A stretch of 64,000 bases of DNA from SCTD01 sp963784675. GTDB taxonomy: Bacteria > Actinomycetota > Actinomycetes > Mycobacteriales > SCTD01. The DNA lies in assembly GCA_963784675.1 (NCBI GenBank), contig CAWASE010000019.1:930001-994000 (forward strand), given 5' to 3'. This document shows positions 53,563 through 62,943 of the stretch, piece after piece. The notes beneath the pieces are model-generated. The model was not told the origin of the DNA and did not search any database. It worked only from the letters and a program-made list of their open reading frames with translations. Position 1 is the stretch's first letter; each line of letters opens with the position of its first letter. A program made the position numbers and the translations under genes.

Positions 53563-54636
53563 TCAGCCCAGCGTGAGCGGCGTGCCGGCGGGCACCAGCA
53601 GCACCAGCGTCGTGCCCGGCTTCATCGGCAGGTCGCGTCCCTTGTCGTCCAGCAGCCGGGTGCCGGTGCGGGGCACCAGCCGACGCCAGGTCCCGGACAC
53701 GCGGCGACCGTCGCGCAGCAGGGCGACGGCGCCCTCACCCACGGTGTCGGTGTACGGCGTCGGGTTGCCGAGCACGTCGACGTACCTGCTGGGCTCGATC
53801 GTGACGTGCTGCACGACGACGTTGCTCGGCGCGAAGTCCTTCATCCGGGTGCCGTCCTGGTAGACGGCGTAGCGCCCGCCGGCCGCGTCGTAGACGACCC
53901 TGACGTGCGACTGCGGCGAGAAGGCCACGGTGGCCACGGTGGCCGGGAAGCCCGCCCCCGCCGGCAGCGGCCCGAAGCGCAGGCCGATGTCCTTGACCGT
54001 CGAGCCGGACGGCAGCGCCTGTGCGAGCTTCTCCGGCGAGGTGAAGAAGTTGAACGCGTCCTTGCGCCGCTCCCCCTTGCGGTAGGGCTCGGGCAGCACG
54101 TCGAAGGAGCCGTCGAGCAGCTTGCCCTCCTTCGCCGCCTGCGCGACAGTCGCCAGCACCCCGGTGTTGCCGCCGGACGCGCCGAGGGGGATCTTGCCGA
54201 ACTGCTGGACGAGCTCGACGTCCCCTTCCCGGACGCTGCGGATCGGGCCGACCTCGTTGCCGGTGGCCGGCGCGAAGATCGCCATGAACCGGGTGGCGCC
54301 GCCCTCCATCAGCTCCTGGTAGATCAGCGACGCGTGCTGGAGCCCGCGGGTGTAGGGGCGCGCCAGCGGGGAGTTGTCGATCTTGACGGCGACGACCGAG
54401 CCCAGCGGCACCGACGCCCGGCCGGTCAGCGGGTCCGTCGTCGGCGCCGCGGGGGCGGCCGGGGTCGTCGCGTCGCTCGACGGGCTGGCGACCGTCGTCG
54501 GCGGCCGGCTGGGGCTCGGGGCCGGCTGCTGGGCGACGGGCTCGTTGCCGCCGGAGCAGGCTGCCAGCAGCCCGGACAGCAGCAGACCGGCGGTCAGCAC
54601 AGCGGGGCGGGACAGGGGCGTGGCAGTGCGGATCAC
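53563..54636 (-). CDS. DUF3048-domain lipoprotein
   Basis: About 357 residues; signal peptide with lipobox LLAAC, Pro/Ser/Thr spacer, then the DUF3048 domain (VAVKIDNSPLARPYTRGLQHASLIYQ, ATRFMAIF, GPIRSVREGD) and its C-terminal part (VVVQHVTIEPSRYVD, ALLRDGRRVSGTW). Resembles YerB of Bacillus. Role unknown, probably at the cell wall. GTG start tentative among three GTG codons. Confidence 0.85.
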   Translation of the reverse strand: MIRTATPLSRPAVLTAGLLLSGLLAACSGGNEPVAQQPAPSPSRPPTTVASPSSDATTPAAPAAPTTDPLTGRASVPLGSVVAVKIDNSPLARPYTRGLQHASLIYQELMEGGATRFMAIFAPATGNEVGPIRSVREGDVELVQQFGKIPLGASGGNTGVLATVAQAAKEGKLLDGSFDVLPEPYRKGERRKDAFNFFTSPEKLAQALPSGSTVKDIGLRFGPLPAGAGFPATVATVAFSPQSHVRVVYDAAGGRYAVYQDGTRMKDFAPSNVVVQHVTIEPSRYVDVLGNPTPYTDTVGEGAVALLRDGRRVSGTWRRLVPRTGTRLLDDKGRDLPMKPGTTLVLLVPAGTPLTLG

Positions 54637-54681
54637 CGCCACCACGGTACGTGTCCGAGCGGCACGAGCGGCCACCGACGC

Positions 54682-55179
54682 TCAGCCGGCCAGCCGCGTG
54701 TCGTCGATCTCGAAGTACTGCGGCAGCGAGCGGTGGCCGGCCAGGCGGAGCGCCCGCGGCAGCCTGCGCAGCCGCACCGCGCGGGTGTCACGCACGGCGG
54801 CGTTGTGGAAGGACCGGGCCAGCCCGACGCGCGTCGCGGCGGTCGCCAGCTCGTCGAGCTCGACCGGCTGCGACCCCTCCGCACCGGGGGCCGGCGCTAC
54901 GGACAGGGCTGCGGACAGCGCCCGCGACAGGGCGTTCTCGTACGTCTCGCGGCCGCTCTCGTCGGCGTCCAGGGCCGCCCGGGCGGCCGTGTCGAGCTCA
55001 GGCGCACCCAGGCGCGCCGCCAGCACCCGCGCCGCCGCGGCCCGTCGCAGCAGCTGCGCGTCCAGCGCCGCCCAGGCGCCGTCGACCCGCGCGTGCAGCC
55101 GGTCCAGCCGGTTGGCGGTCCACGTCACGTAGGACGTCAGCAGCACCAGCAGTACGATCGCGACCAGCAGCGTGGTCAC
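54682..55179 (-). CDS. LemA-like membrane protein
   Basis: 165 residues: one N-terminal span, then RLDRLHARVDGAWAALDAQLLRRAAAA, matching the LemA-type helix. Conserved between pimA and pdxS in several actinomycetes; function unknown. GTG start overlaps the pimA stop by 4 bases. Confidence 0.7.
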   Translation of the reverse strand: MTTLLVAIVLLVLLTSYVTWTANRLDRLHARVDGAWAALDAQLLRRAAAARVLAARLGAPELDTAARAALDADESGRETYENALSRALSAALSVAPAPGAEGSQPVELDELATAATRVGLARSFHNAAVRDTRAVRLRRLPRALRLAGHRSLPQYFEIDDTRLAG

Positions 55180-56444
55180 GACCGGCGCTCGGCCGCGGCG
55201 GCGCGACGGTCGGCCAACCAACCCCGCAGGGTCGTCAGGACGCTGCCGGTGTCCTCGTCGTCGTCCTGCGTCTCGTCCGGCTCCTCGAGCAGGGCAGCCA
55301 GGGTCTCCAGCTCGGCGTCGACGCCGACGCTCGGAGGCTGCACGCCGACGACGGTCTCGTAGACCTCGACGATCTGCCGGGTGACCGTTGACCAGTCGTA
55401 GGCCAGGACGGCTTCGCGGCCGGCGGCGGCCAGCCGCTGCTGCCGCGCGGGGTCGCTGAGCAGCGCAGCCAGCCCTGCCGCCAGCGCGCCGGCGTCGCGT
55501 ACGGGGACCAGCACGCCGCACGCGCCGTCGCGCAGCACCCGGCGGAAGGCCTCCAGGTCGGCGGCGACCACCGGGGTCCCCGTCGCCATCGCCTCGACGA
55601 GCACGATGCCGAAGGACTCGCCGTGGGTGTTGGGCGCGCAGTAGACGTCGCCGCTGGCGAACACGCTCGGCTTGTCGGCGTCGCTGACCAGGCCGAGCAG
55701 CTCGACGCGGTCGCGGAGCCAGCGGGGCACGGCGTCCAGGACGGCCTGCCCGTCACCCGGACCGGCGACCAGCAGCCGGGCGTCAGGGACCAGCCGCACC
55801 AGCTCGGGCAGGGCCTCCAGCAGCACGGCCAGGCCCTTGCGGTCCTCGTCCAGGCGGCCCAGGAAGACCACCGTGGGACCCGACGGTCGGTCCGGCAGCG
55901 GTCGGGCTCCGGCGAAGCGGCGGACGTCGACGCCGTTGGGCACCAGCACGGCGTCGCCGCCCAGGTGCTCGACCACGACGCGGCGGGCCGCCGGCGAGAC
56001 GGCGATGCGGCCGATGACCTTCTCCAGCATCGGCTGCAGCGCGGTACCGAACACCTGCAGGGCCCGGGAGCGCGCGGTCGCGGTGTGGAAGGTCGCGACG
56101 ATGGGCCCGCTGGCGGCGAAGCAGGCCAGCATCGACACGCTGGGCACGGTCGGCTCGTGGACGTGCAGGACGTCGAAGCGCCCCTCGCGCAACCACCGCC
56201 GGGTGCGCCGCAGCGACACCGGGCCGAAGACCAGCCGGGCCACCGAGCCGTTGTAGGGCACCGGCACGGCCCGACCGGCCGACACCACGTAGTCGGGCAG
56301 GTCGGCCTCGGCGGGATCGTCCACCGGGGTCAGGACCGAGACCTCGTGGCCGAGCGAGAGCAGGCTGTCCGCCAGGTCCCGCACGTGCGCCTGCACGCCC
56401 CCGGGCACGTCCCAGGTGTACGGGCAGGCGATGCCCACCCTCAT
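55176..56444 (-). CDS. pimA: Phosphatidylinositol alpha-mannosyltransferase PimA
   Basis: GT4 enzyme that adds the first mannose of PIMs from GDP-mannose. 422 residues. ACPYTWDVPGGVQAHVRDLA, HVHEPTVPS, VPNGVDVRRF, FLGRLDEDRKGL, and the donor motif THGESFGIVLVEAMATG. Followed by a C-terminal acidic stretch (EEPDETQDDDEDTG) not typical of the family. ATG overlaps the acyltransferase stop. Confidence 0.94.
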   Translation of the reverse strand: MRVGIACPYTWDVPGGVQAHVRDLADSLLSLGHEVSVLTPVDDPAEADLPDYVVSAGRAVPVPYNGSVARLVFGPVSLRRTRRWLREGRFDVLHVHEPTVPSVSMLACFAASGPIVATFHTATARSRALQVFGTALQPMLEKVIGRIAVSPAARRVVVEHLGGDAVLVPNGVDVRRFAGARPLPDRPSGPTVVFLGRLDEDRKGLAVLLEALPELVRLVPDARLLVAGPGDGQAVLDAVPRWLRDRVELLGLVSDADKPSVFASGDVYCAPNTHGESFGIVLVEAMATGTPVVAADLEAFRRVLRDGACGVLVPVRDAGALAAGLAALLSDPARQQRLAAAGREAVLAYDWSTVTRQIVEVYETVVGVQPPSVGVDAELETLAALLEEPDETQDDDEDTGSVLTTLRGWLADRRAAAAERRS

Positions 56445-57400
56445 CCGAGGCCCGGGTCCGGGGCGGTCTGCCGGCGAGGGTCGTCGGCCGCGAGGTCGTC
56501 CAGCCACAGCCGCTGCAGCATGTGCCAGTCGGTGGGGTGCGCCGCGATCCCGACGCCGAACGCATCCGCCATCGCCTGCGTCATGGTCGCGACGTCGGTG
56601 TGCGGCACGGGGTCGTGGAAGTGGATGTGCCAGCCGGGGCCGTCGAAGTTCAGCGTGACGGGGATCAGGGCCGCGCCGGTGCGCAGGGCGAGGGTGGCGG
56701 GGCCGGCCGGCATCCGGGTGACGGCGCCGAAGAAGGACACCTGCACGCCGCGGGCGGACAGGTCGCGGTCGGCGAGCAGGCACAGCGTGCGCCCTGCCTG
56801 GAGCCGCTCGGTCAGCACCTCGGACGGGGGCCGCTCACCGCCGGTGAGCGCGAGCACCTCCATGCCCAGCGACTCGCGGAACGCGACGAAGCGGTCGTAG
56901 AGCGACTCGGGCCGGAGCCGCTCGGCCACCGTGGTGAACGGCACGCCGGTCGCGGTGCACCACGCGCCGGCCATGTCCCAGTTCCCGGTGTGCGGCAGCG
57001 CGAGGACGGTCCCGGTCGGACCGGCCACCGACGCGCGGAACGCGGCCTCGCCGGTCGTGGTCGTGCCCGCCACGACGTGCGCGCGGTCCATCGTCGGCAG
57101 CCGGAACGCCTCGCGCCAGTAGCGGGCATAGGACCGGACGGCGTCGCGGGTGAGGTCGTCGCCCGCCTCCGCCCCGACGACCCGCGTGAGGTTGCTGCGC
57201 AGCCGGTCGATCGCGGGCCCCCCGCGGCGGAAGGCGAGGTCGGCGCCCAGCCGGAAGGCGCGACGGGCCGCGGGTTCGGGCAGCGCGCGGACCAGCCGCC
57301 AGCCCCCGGCGTAGCCGAGGTCGGCGAGGCGGCCTGCGTCGGGGCGGCCCCGGACCAGCAGACCGGCGATCCTGGCGGGCAGCGCCGCGACGGCACTCAC
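56441..57400 (-). CDS. Phosphatidylinositol mannoside acyltransferase
   Basis: LpxL/HtrB-like (LABLAT) acyltransferase acting after PimA, equivalent of PatA. 319 residues. Catalytic HTGNWDMAG and later LADRDLSARGVQVSFFG, MPAGPATLALRTGAALIPV. GTG start overlaps pgsA by 4 bases. Confidence 0.92.
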   Translation of the reverse strand: MSAVAALPARIAGLLVRGRPDAGRLADLGYAGGWRLVRALPEPAARRAFRLGADLAFRRGGPAIDRLRSNLTRVVGAEAGDDLTRDAVRSYARYWREAFRLPTMDRAHVVAGTTTTGEAAFRASVAGPTGTVLALPHTGNWDMAGAWCTATGVPFTTVAERLRPESLYDRFVAFRESLGMEVLALTGGERPPSEVLTERLQAGRTLCLLADRDLSARGVQVSFFGAVTRMPAGPATLALRTGAALIPVTLNFDGPGWHIHFHDPVPHTDVATMTQAMADAFGVGIAAHPTDWHMLQRLWLDDLAADDPRRQTAPDPGLG

Positions 57401-58005
57401 GACGCGGCGAGCGCCTGCCGACGGACCTCGAGCAGGCGCTGGACGACCGTGACGGCGGTGGCCACCGCCAGCACCCAGAGGGCGATCGGCAGGGCGACGT
57501 CCACGCCGAGGCCGGCGAGCAGCGTGCCGAGCAGGACGATGATGAGTCGCTCGGCGCGCTCGGCGAACCCGACGTCGCAGCGCAGGCCCAGCCCCTCGGC
57601 GCGGGCCTTGGCGTAGGACACGATGCTGCCGGCGACCAGGCAGAACAGGGCGACGGCGGCGAGCACGTCGCTGTCGCCGTCGCCGGTGAACCACAGCGCG
57701 ATCCCCACGAAGATGGCCGCGTCGGCCACCCGGTCGCACGTGCTGTCGAGCCACGCGCCGAACGTGCTGGTGGTGCCGAGCCTGCGCGCCATGGCCCCGT
57801 CGAGCAGGTCGGTGAGAACGCTGAAGAACACGATGGCGGTGCCGGTGAAGAACATGCCGCGGGGGAAGAAGACCAGCGACCCCAGCACCACGCCGACCGT
57901 CCCGGTGGCGGTGACGACGTCCGGGTGCACGCCCAGCCGCAGCAGGCCGCTCGCCGCCGGGTCGACCACCCGGGCCAGGGCTGGGCGCACGCGCAGGTTG
58001 AGCAT
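57397..58005 (-). CDS. pgsA: Phosphatidylinositol phosphate synthase (CDP-alcohol transferase)
   Basis: 202 residues, about six spans. CDP-alcohol signature DGAMAR-x8-G-x3-D-x3-D is visible in LTDLLDGAMARRLG and FGAWLDSTCDRVAD. Uses CDP-diacylglycerol and inositol phosphate in actinomycetes. First gene of pgsA-acyltransferase-pimA. Confidence 0.94.
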   Translation of the reverse strand: MLNLRVRPALARVVDPAASGLLRLGVHPDVVTATGTVGVVLGSLVFFPRGMFFTGTAIVFFSVLTDLLDGAMARRLGTTSTFGAWLDSTCDRVADAAIFVGIALWFTGDGDSDVLAAVALFCLVAGSIVSYAKARAEGLGLRCDVGFAERAERLIIVLLGTLLAGLGVDVALPIALWVLAVATAVTVVQRLLEVRRQALAAS

Positions 58006-58167
58006 CGTCTTCCGTCCGGTCGCTGGAGGAGCCTCGGGTCGATCCGGGCGACGGCCACCTGCCCCCGGAGCGACACGCTAGTGGCCCCCGGGGTGAGGGC
58101 TGGGGCAGCGACGCGGCAGGCTGGGCAGGTCCGGGACGTCCCGGCGGGGAGGACGGGTGGCTCACGC

Positions 58168-59598
58168 ATGGACGCGCGCAACGTCGTGCTGGTCGGACGG
58201 AGCGGCGCCGGCAAGACCGCTCTGGTGTCGGCGCTGGCCGGGCGTGCGCCTGCTGCCGACGAGGCGACGACCGGTCTGACGCTGACCGCGGTCGAGCACC
58301 GCGGAACCCGGCTGACGCTGCTGGACACCCCCGGGGACCCTGAGCTGCAGGGTGCGCTGCGAGCGGGTCTGCGCGGCGCCGACGCGGTGCTGTTCGTCGT
58401 CCCGACCGTCGGCGGGCTGGACCCGTTCACCGCGATGGTGTGGGCCGAGACCGAGCTGCTGGGACGACCGCGGATCGTCGCCCTCACCCAGCTCGACGCG
58501 CCCGGCTCCGACGTCGACGAGGCCGTGGCGCTGTGCCAGCGGCTGCTGGACGAGGACGTGCTGCCGCTCGCCCTGCCGATGCACGACGACGACGGGGTCG
58601 TCGCCGGGCTGCTCACGCTCCTGGACCTGACCGTCGTCGAAGCGGCCGGGCGTCGGCCGGCCGACCCCGAGCACCGGACCCTGGTCGCCGGCGTGCGGGG
58701 CGACCTGGTCGAGGCGATCCTGGCCGACAGCGAGGACGACGCGCTCGTGCAGGACTGGCTGGAGGACCGCGAGCCCGACCCCGGCCGGCTGGAGGCGGCC
58801 CTGCACGCCGCGGTGCGGCGGGGAGGCTTCGCACCGGCGGTGGTCGTCGGCGCGCGGTCCGGCGTCGGCGTCCCGGAGCTGCTGGACCTGCTCGTGACCG
58901 CCCTCCCCGGTCCGGGCGAGTCCCCCTGCCCCGACGTCGCGCACACCGACGGCTCCCCCGCGGCGCCGCTGGAGGCCGACGCGGCCGGTCCCGCGGTGCT
59001 GGAGGTGCTCCGCGGCGGCAACCCGGCGCTGGTGCGCGTGTGGTCCGGGCCCGGGGCCGGCACGGTCCAGGAGCGCGACGAGGACCTGCAGACCGGCCGG
59101 GTCCTCGCGGACGGACTGGTCCTCGCGCCCTGGCCGCTGCCCGAGCCCGGGCACGCGGTCGGGGTCGACGGAGACCTCCAGGCGCTGCGGGCCCGGGTGT
59201 CGCAGGACCCGACCCTGCGCCTGTCCCCCGACGCCGACACCGGCCAGCTGCTGCTGTGGAGCCTCGGCGCCCGGCATGCGGCGCGGACGCTCCACGGGCT
59301 GGCGGTCACCGCGGCACCGGTGGTCCCCGCGCGACGCACCCACGCGGGCGTCCTGCAGGAGCGGTGGGACGACGTGGCCGTGACCGTGCCGACGGCCTAC
59401 CTGCGCACGGTGGTGAGCGACCTGACCGGACGGGGTGCGCGGGTGGCCCCGGTCGCCGCCCCGGACGAGGAGACCGTGACCGTGCACGGCGCGCTCGCGG
59501 CGTCCGCCCTGGTCGACTACCCGGCCGCGCTGGCGGCGCTGACCGGGGGCACCGGCTACCTGGCCCGGCGGCCGGGCGGCTGGGAGCCCGTCGCCTGA
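58168..59598 (+). CDS. Short EF-G-like GTPase
   Basis: 476 residues, against about 700 for EF-G. P-loop GRSGAGKTAL, G2-like TTGLTLTAVEH, G3 LLDTPGDPE, G4-like TQLD, insert helices, a truncated domain II (VLEVLRGGNPALVRVWSG), then reduced III-V regions (HTAGVLQERWDDVAVTVPTAYL). Resembles actinobacterial FusA2-like proteins of unknown function. ATG at 58168 is preceded at some distance by GGGGAGGA. Divergent from pgsA. Confidence 0.8.
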   Translation: MDARNVVLVGRSGAGKTALVSALAGRAPAADEATTGLTLTAVEHRGTRLTLLDTPGDPELQGALRAGLRGADAVLFVVPTVGGLDPFTAMVWAETELLGRPRIVALTQLDAPGSDVDEAVALCQRLLDEDVLPLALPMHDDDGVVAGLLTLLDLTVVEAAGRRPADPEHRTLVAGVRGDLVEAILADSEDDALVQDWLEDREPDPGRLEAALHAAVRRGGFAPAVVVGARSGVGVPELLDLLVTALPGPGESPCPDVAHTDGSPAAPLEADAAGPAVLEVLRGGNPALVRVWSGPGAGTVQERDEDLQTGRVLADGLVLAPWPLPEPGHAVGVDGDLQALRARVSQDPTLRLSPDADTGQLLLWSLGARHAARTLHGLAVTAAPVVPARRTHAGVLQERWDDVAVTVPTAYLRTVVSDLTGRGARVAPVAAPDEETVTVHGALAASALVDYPAALAALTGGTGYLARRPGGWEPVA

Positions 59599-59787
59599 CG
59601 TTCAAGGCGGCCGTCCGGACGTCCGACAAGCAGGACATGCCACAACCCGCGTCCGTCCCGGCCCCCACGGTCCGCCGGGTGTCGCGACAGGCCGCCCCGG
59701 CGGTGCAGCGCCGGCGGCTGTGTCCCGCGGCCCTGCCGGCACCGGTCGTGATCCCCCTGCAGCCGGCCCCTCACGAGCGCGAGCGGT

Positions 59788-60675
59788 TCAGCGCCCCGTC
59801 AGCGGCCCGGCCCGGTTCCACCGCCGGAGCAGCCGGTGCTGCAGAGCCACCACCACGGCGGTGAGCCCGAACAGCACGACCGCTAGCGCGGCCGCCTCGC
59901 CGAACGCGAGCTCGCGGAACCCGCGCTCGTAGACCAGCACCGGCAGCGTCTTGGTGGCGTCCAGCGGACCCCCGCGGGTCAGCAGCAGGATCGGCACGAG
60001 GGTCACCTGCAGGCACACCACCAGGTCGCGGGCGAACAGCAGGCCCAGCACCGGGGTCAGCTGCGGCAGGGTGACCCGCCGGAAGAGCCCGACGCCGCGG
60101 GCGCCTTCGAGCCGGGCGACGTCCTCCAGCACCGGCGGCAGCTCGCGCCGCGCGGCCAGCAGCACCAGGAACCCCTCGCCGAGCGCCAGGACCGCCACGA
60201 CGACCACCGCGGCCCGCGCCCCCGTCGGGTCGAGCAGCACCGGACCGGGCGTGCCGCCGAAGGCCCGCACCACCGGCGCGACGGGCCCGTAGAGCGGGTT
60301 GACGAGCCACAGCACGAGCAGCGCCGTCGCGGCGTCGGGCAGGACCGACGGCAGGTAGGCGGCCACCCGACCGACCCCTGCGACCCGGCCGCGGCGGGCC
60401 AGCAGCAGGGCGAGCCCCAGGCCCCCGAGCACCCGCAGCGGCACGGCCACCGCCACGACCACCGCCGTCGAGACGAAAGAGCGGCGGACCTCGCCGAGCA
60501 CGGCCAGCGAGCGCAGGTTGTCCAGCCCGACGAACTCCGGCGCCGACAGGCTGTCGTAGCTGGTGAGGGCGAACCCGGCCGTCACCAGCGCGGGCACGAG
60601 CACCAGGGCGGTCGCGCCCAGCAGGAACGGCGCGAGCAGCAACCACAGCCCGCCGCGGTAGCCGACCCGTCTCAC
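59788..60675 (-). CDS. ABC sugar-type transporter permease 1
   Basis: 295 residues, six spans, binding-protein-dependent permease (MalF/UgpA-like) with an EAA-type loop EDVARLEGARGVGLFRRVTLPQL. GTG start overlaps the ATPase stop (GTGA). Bases 59599-59787, between its end and the convergent EF-G-like gene, hold no clear feature. Confidence 0.87.
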   Translation of the reverse strand: MRRVGYRGGLWLLLAPFLLGATALVLVPALVTAGFALTSYDSLSAPEFVGLDNLRSLAVLGEVRRSFVSTAVVVAVAVPLRVLGGLGLALLLARRGRVAGVGRVAAYLPSVLPDAATALLVLWLVNPLYGPVAPVVRAFGGTPGPVLLDPTGARAAVVVVAVLALGEGFLVLLAARRELPPVLEDVARLEGARGVGLFRRVTLPQLTPVLGLLFARDLVVCLQVTLVPILLLTRGGPLDATKTLPVLVYERGFRELAFGEAAALAVVLFGLTAVVVALQHRLLRRWNRAGPLTGR

Positions 60676-61670
60676 GCGGCCCAGCAGCGCACGTGCGCCG
60701 GATCGACCGAGACGCCGACCCGGGTGCCGACCGCAGGGGCGGCCCCGACGGTGTGCCGGGCCAGCAGCCGCGACCCGGCCAGGTCCAGGACGAGGTGCTG
60801 CTCGTGGCCGTGGTCCTCGACGGCCTGCACGAGGGCGTCGGCGCCGGCGTGCAGCCGCACGTGTTCGGCGCGGACCCCCAGCACGCACTCCCCCGGCACG
60901 CCGCCGCCGGCCCGCAGCGGTCCCGCGACCCCGTCGCGTCCTGCCAGCAGGCTCATCGGCGGCGTGCCGACGAACGACGCGACGAACGGCGTCGCGGGCC
61001 GGTCGTACACCTCGCGCACCGTGCCGACCTGCTCGAGCCGGCCGGCGCGCAGCACCGCGATGCGGTCGCCGAGCGTCATGGCTTCGGACTGGTCGTGCGT
61101 GACCAGCACGGCGCAGCGGCCGTCGGCCCGGAGCAGGCGGGCCAGGTCCCGCCGCGCGTCGGCGCGGAGCACCGGGTCCAGGGAGCTCAGCGGCTCGTCG
61201 AGACAGAACACCGCCGGGTCGCGCACCAGCGCCCGGGCCAGGGCCACGCGCTGCCGCTCGCCGCCGGAGAGCTGGTCCGGCAGCCGCGCCAGCAGGTCGC
61301 TGAGGCCCACCACCTCGGCCGCCTGCTCGACCCGGCGGTTCCGCTCGTCCCGTCGCACCTTGCGCACGCGGAGGCCGAAGGCGATGTTGTCGGCGACGCT
61401 CAGGTGCGGGAACAGCGCGTAGTCCTGGAACACCATGGCGACCGGACGCCGTTCGGGCGGCACGGCCGTCAGGTCCTGACCGTCCAGCAGCACCTGTCCG
61501 GTCGTCGGTGGGTCGAGACCGCAGAGCAGGCGCAGCAGCGTCGACTTGCCCGATCCGGACGGTCCCAGCACCGCCAGCACCTCACCGGGGCGCACCGTCA
61601 GGTCGATCCCCTGCAGCGCCCAGCCCTGCGGGTGACGCCGCCCGAGGTCGTGGACCTCGAGCCCGCTCAG
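60672..61670 (-). CDS. ABC transporter ATP-binding protein (MalK/PotA type)
   Basis: Walker A GPSGSGKST, Q-loop VFQDYALFPH, signature LSGGERQRVALARAL, Walker B FCLDEPLSSLD, H-loop VTHDQSEAM, C-terminal TOBE-like domain. The usual N-terminal strand is encoded upstream of the first GTG (61595): LSGLEVHDLGRRHPQGWALQGIDL. The only way to include it is a CTG at 61668-61670 that overlaps the preceding stop (CTGA), matching the overlap style of this genome. Start not certain. Confidence 0.85.
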   Translation of the reverse strand: MSGLEVHDLGRRHPQGWALQGIDLTVRPGEVLAVLGPSGSGKSTLLRLLCGLDPPTTGQVLLDGQDLTAVPPERRPVAMVFQDYALFPHLSVADNIAFGLRVRKVRRDERNRRVEQAAEVVGLSDLLARLPDQLSGGERQRVALARALVRDPAVFCLDEPLSSLDPVLRADARRDLARLLRADGRCAVLVTHDQSEAMTLGDRIAVLRAGRLEQVGTVREVYDRPATPFVASFVGTPPMSLLAGRDGVAGPLRAGGGVPGECVLGVRAEHVRLHAGADALVQAVEDHGHEQHLVLDLAGSRLLARHTVGAAPAVGTRVGVSVDPAHVRCWAA

Positions 61671-62935
61671 CTGGCCCGCCCGTACTCCTGCGCGGTCGCC
61701 GTCCGCACCTTCTCGACCGTGCTGTCGAGGTCGGCGCGGCCGGCGAAGTACTGCTCCAGCAGCGCGTCGGCCGCCTCTTCGGCGCTGTCCTGCGGCCCGA
61801 CGTTGGGCAACCGCCGCAGCGTCGGGATGACGTCGAGGAAGACCTGGCTGCTGACCGGCTGCAGGTCCGGGGCCAGGAAGACCGGTGAGGTCGCCAGGCT
61901 GGTCAGCGCCGGCACGGTCCGGCCCGAGCGAGCCAGCACCGCGCCCCCTTCCGGGCCGACGGCGTAGGCGGTGAAGTCCGCGGCGAGCGCCGGCACGTCG
62001 GAGACCTTGGCGACGCAGTAGGCGTCGGAGGCCAGCAGCGACGCGCTCGGCCGGTCGGCGTCCGCCCGCGGCAGCGGCCGCACGTCGAAGGACAGTCCCT
62101 CGGCCCTGCGGAAGGTCGGCACCGAACGGCGGCTGTCGACGAAGACGGCCAGGTCGCCGGCCGCGAACTGCTCGTCGGGCTCGACGGCGGCCCGGCTGGT
62201 GGCGTCGACGCCGTACTGCTGCAGCCCGGCGAGATAGCTCAGCGCCCGTCGTCCGGGCGTGCTGTCCAGGGTGACCCGGGTGGGTGCGTCGGTGTCGTCG
62301 ACGATCTCGCCGCCGGCCGTCCAGACGAACGGGGCGACGGTGCGCAGGCCCGGCGCGAAGCCGACAGCGGCGACGTCCCGCGCCGCCAGCTGCTTCGCGG
62401 CAGCCTCCAGGTCCGCCCAGGTCCAGTCGGCGGCCGGCAGCGCGACCCCGGCCTGCTCGAACAGGTCCAGGTTCAGGTAGGCGACGCTGGAGGAGGTGTT
62501 CTGCGGCACGCAGGCGAGCGCGCCGTCGTAGGTGAAGGCGTCGATCGACGGCGCGTAGAGCTCGTCCGGGGACAGCGGTCCCAGGTCGGCCGGGGCCAGC
62601 ACGCCCCGGTCCACGAACGGTCCGAGCCGGCGGTAGTTGAGCAGGAAGACGTCCGGCGGGCTGCCGGCGGCGAAGGCCGTCGAGAGCTTGGCGATGTGGT
62701 CGCCCTGGCTCGGGATGCCGGTGAACTGGACGGTCACCCCGGGCCGCGCCGCCTCGTAGGCCGCGACGAGCTCGCGCAGCGCGTCGAGCTCACCCGAGCC
62801 CCCCGCCGCCTGCAGGCTCAGCGTGCCGGCGGGTGGTCCCGAGGACGTCTGCTCGCCGGCCCGGGGTCCGGGCTCGCCGCCGCAGGCCGCGAGCAGGGCG
62901 AGGAGCGAGGCCGAGGCGGCCAACCGGGAGCGCAT
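61667..62935 (-). CDS. ABC transporter extracellular solute-binding lipoprotein
   Basis: 422 residues; signal peptide with lipobox LLAAC, family 1 SBP fold (ELVAAYEAARPGVTVQFTGIPSQGDHIAKLSTAFAAG, DVFLLNYRRL). Ligand unknown, probably oligosaccharide. ATG at 62935. Confidence 0.88.
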   Translation of the reverse strand: MRSRLAASASLLALLAACGGEPGPRAGEQTSSGPPAGTLSLQAAGGSGELDALRELVAAYEAARPGVTVQFTGIPSQGDHIAKLSTAFAAGSPPDVFLLNYRRLGPFVDRGVLAPADLGPLSPDELYAPSIDAFTYDGALACVPQNTSSSVAYLNLDLFEQAGVALPAADWTWADLEAAAKQLAARDVAAVGFAPGLRTVAPFVWTAGGEIVDDTDAPTRVTLDSTPGRRALSYLAGLQQYGVDATSRAAVEPDEQFAAGDLAVFVDSRRSVPTFRRAEGLSFDVRPLPRADADRPSASLLASDAYCVAKVSDVPALAADFTAYAVGPEGGAVLARSGRTVPALTSLATSPVFLAPDLQPVSSQVFLDVIPTLRRLPNVGPQDSAEEAADALLEQYFAGRADLDSTVEKVRTATAQEYGRAS

Positions 62936-62943
62936 GACCCAAC

